8,573 nt of DNA, taken from positions 1-8,573 of the forward strand of contig CALWEB010000065.1 of NCBI GenBank assembly GCA_944376955.1, in the 5' to 3' direction. This DNA is from an uncultured Agathobaculum sp. (GTDB lineage Bacteria > Bacillota > Clostridia > Oscillospirales > Butyricicoccaceae). The notes under the pieces are model-generated. The model searched no databases. It saw only the letters and a program-made list of their open reading frames with translations, and was not told where the DNA came from. A program made the translations under genes and the position numbers. Positions 4,953-8,573 of this stretch are shown piece by piece (the stretch's first letter is position 1; each line of letters starts with the position of its first letter).

Positions 4953-6170
4953 ATGAAACTCAAGGACACCGGCCGCACGGCACAGGACATCAAAGATCTG
5001 GTCAGCAAATACATGATTGAAACCTATGAGCGTTTCGACTTCATCGCTGAAACCGCCGAAGGCATGTACCTTTACGACGAAAAGGGCACCCCGTATCTGG
5101 ATTTCTACGCAGGCATCGCGGTCAACTCAGCCGGCAACCGCAATCCGAAGGTAGTGGCAGCCGTTAAGGATCAGGTGGACGACATCATGCACACCTTCAA
5201 CTATCCGTACACCATCCCGCAGGCGCTTCTGGCTGAAAAGGTGTGCACCACGATCGGCATGGACAAGATTTACTTCCAGAACTCGGGCACCGAGGCCAAC
5301 GAAGCCATGATCAAGATGGCGCGCAAATATGGTGTCGAGAAATACGGGCCGCATAAATACAACATTGTGACCGCAAAAATGGGCTTCCATGGCCGTACTT
5401 TCGGTTCTATGTCGGCCACCGGCCAGCCGGACAACGCCTGCCAGATCGGCTTCGGCGACATGACCCCGGGCTTTACTTACGCGGATTACAACGATCTGGA
5501 ATCCTTCCGCAATGCCTGCACCGAAAACACCATTGCGATTATGGTCGAGCCGGTTCAGGGCGAGGGCGGCGTTCATCCGGCGACCAAGGAATTCCTGTGC
5601 GGCCTGCGCAAGCTGTGCGACGAAAAGGGAATGCTGCTCCTGCTGGACGAGGTCCAGACCGGCTGGTGCCGCACCGGCCGCGTGATGAGCTACATGCACT
5701 ATGGCATTAAGCCAGACATCGTTTCCATGGCTAAGGCACTGGGCGGCGGTATGCCGATCGGCGCCATCTGCGCAACAGCCGAAGTTGCCAAGGCTTTCAC
5801 CGCCGGTTCGCACGGCACTACCTTCGGCGGTCATCCGGTCAGCGCCGCAGCGGCACTGGCGGAGATCGACGAGCTGCTCAGCCGTGACCTCGCCGGCAAT
5901 GCTGAGAAGATGGGCGACTATTTCTCGGCCAAGCTGGAAACTCTGCCGCATGTCAAGGAAGTCCGTCATCAAGGCTGCCTGATCGGCGTGGAATTTGACG
6001 GCTTTGCTACCGCGACCGACATCAAGCACAAGTGCCTGGACAAGCATCTGCTGGTGACCGCCATCGGCGCAAACGTCATCCGCATGGTGCCGCCGCTCAT
6101 CCTGACCGAGGCTGACTGCGACAAGGCGTTCGACATCCTCAAGGAATCCGTCGAAGAACTGAGCAAATAA
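4953..6170 (+). CDS. ArgD-like class III aminotransferase
   Basis: A 405-residue pyridoxal-phosphate aminotransferase of the acetylornithine/4-aminobutyrate type; E. coli ArgD is nearly the same length. Visible sites are NSGTEANEA (Ser111), GFHGRTFGSMSATGQ (His146), VEPVQGEGG (Glu199), cofactor Asp232 in LLDEVQTGWCRTGR, catalytic Lys261 in SMAKALGGGMPIG and TTFGGHPVSAAAA. ATG 4953 follows GGAGGAAG by six bases. The nearest relatives by motif are ornithine-pathway enzymes, but no arginine gene is present. The neighbours are another class III aminotransferase, an amino acid permease and an alcohol dehydrogenase, so a catabolic role on an omega-amino acid or diamine is more likely than arginine synthesis. 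It is only a distant relative of the gabT-like protein at 2658 and not a recent duplicate. It is expressed from the promoter at 4828 through the hairpin at 4884. Family certain, substrate open. Confidence 0.87.
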   Translation: MKLKDTGRTAQDIKDLVSKYMIETYERFDFIAETAEGMYLYDEKGTPYLDFYAGIAVNSAGNRNPKVVAAVKDQVDDIMHTFNYPYTIPQALLAEKVCTTIGMDKIYFQNSGTEANEAMIKMARKYGVEKYGPHKYNIVTAKMGFHGRTFGSMSATGQPDNACQIGFGDMTPGFTYADYNDLESFRNACTENTIAIMVEPVQGEGGVHPATKEFLCGLRKLCDEKGMLLLLDEVQTGWCRTGRVMSYMHYGIKPDIVSMAKALGGGMPIGAICATAEVAKAFTAGSHGTTFGGHPVSAAAALAEIDELLSRDLAGNAEKMGDYFSAKLETLPHVKEVRHQGCLIGVEFDGFATATDIKHKCLDKHLLVTAIGANVIRMVPPLILTEADCDKAFDILKESVEELSK

Positions 6171-6180
6171 AATGTCCGGA

Positions 6181-6211
6181 GGGCTTGGCCGGCCAACGCC
6201 GGCCAAGGCCC
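6181..6211 (+). other. intercistronic hairpin without T tract
   Basis: CTTGGCCGGC (6184-6193) pairs perfectly with GCCGGCCAAG (6198-6207) around CAAC. Three further G-C pairs (6181-6183 with 6209-6211) follow after a bulged G. The following bases are CCTATAAAAAGG, so it is not a terminator. It probably stabilises or sets the processing point of the mRNA between the aminotransferase and kinase genes. Confidence 0.65.
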
Positions 6212-6234
6212 CCTATAAAAAGGAGAAACCAACG

Positions 6235-6840
6235 ATGCAGGACTTTATTCTTACCATCGGTTGTGAATACGGCAGCGGTGGGCCGGATATTGCCAAAATC
6301 ATTGCCAAAGATCTGGGATATCCGTGCTATGATCGTGCCATCATTGATCGCATCATTGAAGAGACCGGTCTTTCCAAGGAAATGACCGAAAAATTAGAAG
6401 CCGGCGTGGAGGTACGCGGCCGCAGCCAGGTGCTGCAAAACACCGCCAGCCCCAGCAAATACTCCATTTTGACCGACCGCGTGGTCTATCTGCAAACCCA
6501 GATCATCCGCAAGCTGGCAGGCCGCGGCCCGTGCGTCATCGTGGGCCGGTGCAGCGACTATGTGCTGCGCGACCGCAACGATGTGCTCAACGCGTTTGTC
6601 TACGCCCCCGAAGCCGAACGGCTCAAACACATCATGGATGTGCTTAAGGTTTCCGAAGAAGCGGCGCGGGTGCTGATCGACAAGAACGACAAGCAGCTGC
6701 ATGCTCGCTACAAGCAGATGACCGGCACCTACCGCGGTGACCGGCACAACCGGCATATTTTGATCGACAGCAGCGTGCTGGGCTTTGAAAAAACGGCCAA
6801 ATTCATTGAAGATTTCGCCAAGCAGAAGTTTGGTGACTAA
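6235..6840 (+). CDS. cytidylate kinase-like family protein
   Basis: A 201-residue P-loop protein of the cytidylate kinase-like family (PF13189 type), widespread in Clostridia. The N terminus ILTIGCEYGSGGPDIAKIIA carries the modified phosphate-binding loop (residues 9-16), followed by the family's LGYPCYDRAIID. The central VIVGRCSDYVLRDR (102-114) and FVYAPEAERL are also typical. Family members usually have YGSGGR; here Pro17 replaces the Arg. ATG 6235 has AAGGAG (6220-6225) nine bases upstream; an in-frame ATG at 6172 would add 21 residues through the intercistronic hairpin and has no binding site. It is co-directional with the aminotransferase 64 bases upstream and precedes the permease. True cytidylate kinase phosphorylates CMP, but the substrate of these paralogues is not established, and its link to amino acid catabolism is unexplained. 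Confidence 0.85.
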   Translation: MQDFILTIGCEYGSGGPDIAKIIAKDLGYPCYDRAIIDRIIEETGLSKEMTEKLEAGVEVRGRSQVLQNTASPSKYSILTDRVVYLQTQIIRKLAGRGPCVIVGRCSDYVLRDRNDVLNAFVYAPEAERLKHIMDVLKVSEEAARVLIDKNDKQLHARYKQMTGTYRGDRHNRHILIDSSVLGFEKTAKFIEDFAKQKFGD

Positions 6841-6854
6841 CACGGATTACTAAC

Positions 6855-6902
6855 AAAGATGTTAGAACCATTCCGGGGGAATGTTCGGCATCTTTTTATT
6901 TT
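6855..6902 (+). terminator. terminator/attenuator between kinase and permease genes
   Basis: AAAGATG (6855-6861) pairs with CATCTTT (6889-6895); inside, GAAC (6865-6868) pairs with GTTC (6883-6886) and ATTCC (6870-6874) with GGAAT (6878-6882), closed by a GGG loop. The tail reads TTATTTTG. The hairpin starts 15 bases after the kinase stop codon and its tail ends 20 bases before the permease ATG, leaving no space for a promoter. The permease is therefore either under-expressed relative to the kinase or controlled by readthrough. Confidence 0.65.
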
Positions 6903-6922
6903 GCTCGAAAGGACGATGCAAG

Positions 6923-8470
6923 ATGGAAAACAAAAAAACATCCTCGTTCGACAAGGTACTCGGGGCATGGGATATCCTTGTGATTGCATTCGGCGCCATG
7001 ATCGGTTGGGGCTGGGTGGTTTCCTCGGGCGACTGGATCAACTCCGGCGGCGCTGTAGGCGCAGCCATCAGCTTTGCCATTGGCGGCATCATGATCTTTT
7101 TCGTGGGCCTGACCTATGCCGAACTGACGGCCGCCATGCCGCAGTGCGGCGGCGAGCACGTATTCAGCCACCGCGCCATGGGGCCGATCGGCTCGTTTAT
7201 CTGCACTTGGACGATTGTATTGGGCTATGTCAGCGTCGCCTGCTTTGAAGCATGCGCGCTGCCCACCATCATCACCTATATCTATCCTGACTTTTTGCAG
7301 GGGTATCTGTATACAGTCGCCGGGTTTGACGTATATGCGTCCTGGTTGATCGTCGCTATTTTGGTCGCCATCTTTATGACCTATGTCAACATCATGGGCG
7401 TCAAGACGGCTGCCATGCTTCAGACCATTCTGACCGTTATCATCGGCGCGGTCGGCATTCTGCTGATCGTCGCGTCGCTGTTCACCGGCTCGGCCGACAA
7501 CCTGCAGGGACAGGTGTTTGCCAGCGACACGTCGCCTTTGCACGGCATCCTCAAGGTCGCGCTCTTAACCCCCTTCTTCTTTATCGGCTTTGACGTTATC
7601 CCGCAGGCCGCCGAAGAAATCAATGTCGACCTTAAAAAGATCGGCCGCATCCTGATTCTGTCCATTGTGCTGGCCGTTGTGTTCTATGCACTCGTGATCC
7701 TCGCGGTCGGCTATGTGCTGCCCCAAAGCGAGATTCTGGCTTCCCAGGCCGGCTCCGGTCTGGTTACTGCGGACGCCATGGCCAAGGCATTCAACAGCTC
7801 CATCATGGCCAAGGTGCTGATCGTGGGCGGCATGTGCGGCATCGTCACCAGCTGGAACTCCTTCCTCATGGGCGGCAGCCGCGCCATGTACTCGATGGCA
7901 GAATCCTACATGATTCCGAAATTCTTCGCGAAGCTCCATCCCAAGCACAAGACCCCGATCAACGCGCTGTATCTGGTCGGCCTGCTGACCGTTCTGGCTC
8001 CCTTTGCCGGCCGTAAAATGCTGGTCTGGATTGTGGACGCCGGCAACTTCGGCTGCTGTGTGGCCTACTGCATGGTGGCCATCTCCTTCCTGATCCTGCG
8101 CAAAAAGGAACCCGATATGCCCCGTCCGTACAAGGTCGGCCCGTATAAGTTCGTGGGCGTGATGGCCGTGCTGATGTCCGGTTTCATGGTCGCCTGCTAT
8201 CTGGCGCCCGGTTCGGGCGCGACGCTTGTCTGGCAGGAATGGCTGATGGCCGGCGGCTGGGTTGTGCTGGGTGCTGTGTTCTTTGTCATCTGCCGCGTCC
8301 GCTATAAGGAAAAGTTCGGCTCTCTGGTGGAGATCATCTCGGATGCCGACGCTGCAACGCTCCAGGCGTCCGACCGTGAGCTCGACCTGGCGCTCGATAA
8401 CGCAATTCAAGCCGCCATCGAAGCGGCGATTGCAACCGTATTGAATGAGGAGGCTGCCAAACAGCTATGA
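6923..8470 (+). CDS. APC superfamily amino acid permease
   Basis: A 515-residue inner-membrane transporter, probably with twelve helices, that would import or exchange an amino acid or amine. The first helix has the APC signature FGAMIGWGWVV (residues 23-33) with a small-residue-rich break for substrate binding, followed by LTYAELTAAMPQCGGEHVF in helix 2 and its loop. Further hydrophobic segments continue to about residue 455. A hydrophilic, Ala- and acid-rich tail of ~58 residues follows (DADAATLQASDRELDLAL, then a helical AIEAAIATVL), longer than usual. GAAAGGA (6907-6913) nine bases before ATG 6923 sets the start; an in-frame ATG at 6881 lies in the hairpin. The gene overlaps the alcohol dehydrogenase gene by four bases. 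Substrate is not deducible; from context it is probably what the two aminotransferases consume. Confidence 0.9.
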   Translation: MENKKTSSFDKVLGAWDILVIAFGAMIGWGWVVSSGDWINSGGAVGAAISFAIGGIMIFFVGLTYAELTAAMPQCGGEHVFSHRAMGPIGSFICTWTIVLGYVSVACFEACALPTIITYIYPDFLQGYLYTVAGFDVYASWLIVAILVAIFMTYVNIMGVKTAAMLQTILTVIIGAVGILLIVASLFTGSADNLQGQVFASDTSPLHGILKVALLTPFFFIGFDVIPQAAEEINVDLKKIGRILILSIVLAVVFYALVILAVGYVLPQSEILASQAGSGLVTADAMAKAFNSSIMAKVLIVGGMCGIVTSWNSFLMGGSRAMYSMAESYMIPKFFAKLHPKHKTPINALYLVGLLTVLAPFAGRKMLVWIVDAGNFGCCVAYCMVAISFLILRKKEPDMPRPYKVGPYKFVGVMAVLMSGFMVACYLAPGSGATLVWQEWLMAGGWVVLGAVFFVICRVRYKEKFGSLVEIISDADAATLQASDRELDLALDNAIQAAIEAAIATVLNEEAAKQL

Positions 8471-8573
8471 AAAACTTTGTCTATTATCTTCCGGTTAACA
8501 TCGTGTTCGGCTGCGGTCGTGTCGCCGAGGTTGGCACCTTAACGGCGCCCTACGGCAAGAAAGCGCTCATCGT
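8467..8573 (+). CDS. iron-containing alcohol dehydrogenase, N-terminal part
   Basis: The first 35 codons are visible and the gene runs off the window. MKNFVYYLPVNIVFGCGRVAEVG followed by YGKKALIV is the standard opening of iron-dependent group III alcohol dehydrogenases (butanol dehydrogenase type): a short strand, P-x-x-I-x-FG-x-G, then the first strand of the nucleotide fold. The metal-binding His/Asp region is outside the window, so activity cannot be judged. ATG 8467 overlaps the permease stop (ATGA), indicating translational coupling; GAGGAGG lies 13 bases upstream within the permease. In GABA- and aminovalerate-fermenting clostridia, enzymes of this superfamily reduce the semialdehyde from transamination to the hydroxy acid; members also reduce sulfoacetaldehyde or ordinary aldehydes. 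The first role fits the neighbours best. Confidence 0.85.
   Translation, partial: MKNFVYYLPVNIVFGCGRVAEVGTLTAPYGKKALI

Noticed and set aside
4852..4956. 34-codon frame ending in an ATGA overlap with the ArgD-like gene
   Set aside because: Its ATG lies within the -10 box of the promoter, so the predicted transcript would not contain it, and it has no ribosome binding site.

Overview
The window looks like chromosomal DNA from an anaerobic gut-type member of the Clostridia, probably of the Oscillospiraceae/Ruminococcaceae kind. The grounds are GC-rich genes with strong AGGAGG-type ribosome binding sites, intrinsic terminators, sigma-A promoters, a PucR regulator, clostridial class III aminotransferases and a cytidylate kinase-like protein. 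Species cannot be named from the sequence. It divides into an accessory part on the left and a metabolic locus on the right.

Left part (1 to about 932): the 3' end of a Uma2-family nuclease gene is followed by about 660 bases without a convincing gene. That stretch is rich in hairpins and short repeats. It ends at 933-977 in the 3' half of a tRNA-Arg gene (anticodon CCG), complete from the anticodon loop to CCA but with no 5' half. This is what a tyrosine-recombinase element leaves when it integrates into a tRNA gene. I read everything left of 933 as the end of an integrated element and everything to the right as native chromosome, starting with the tRNA's own terminator. A strong promoter inside the element end points outward across the junction.

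Right part (1215-8573): a PucR-family regulator is transcribed leftward, divergently from a gabT-like aminotransferase. The gap between them holds two matching 21-bp palindromes, 53 bp apart centre to centre, that are candidate PucR operators. Rightward then come an XRE-cupin regulator with its own promoter, a second class III aminotransferase (ArgD-like), a cytidylate kinase-like protein, an APC-family amino acid permease and the start of an iron-containing alcohol dehydrogenase. The last overlaps the permease stop codon.

Taken together, the likely job is uptake of an amino acid (permease), transamination of a terminal amino group to a semialdehyde (aminotransferases) and reduction to the hydroxy acid (alcohol dehydrogenase). 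GABA to 4-hydroxybutyrate, on the way to butyrate, is the best-known example, but the substrate is not proven by the sequence. The most interesting pattern is regulatory. Three genes (gabT-like, ArgD-like aminotransferase, permease) each have a strong terminator-type hairpin with a T tract ending only 20-28 bases before the start codon, with no room for a promoter in between. Their transcription must therefore pass through a terminator, which suggests attenuation or antitermination across the locus.
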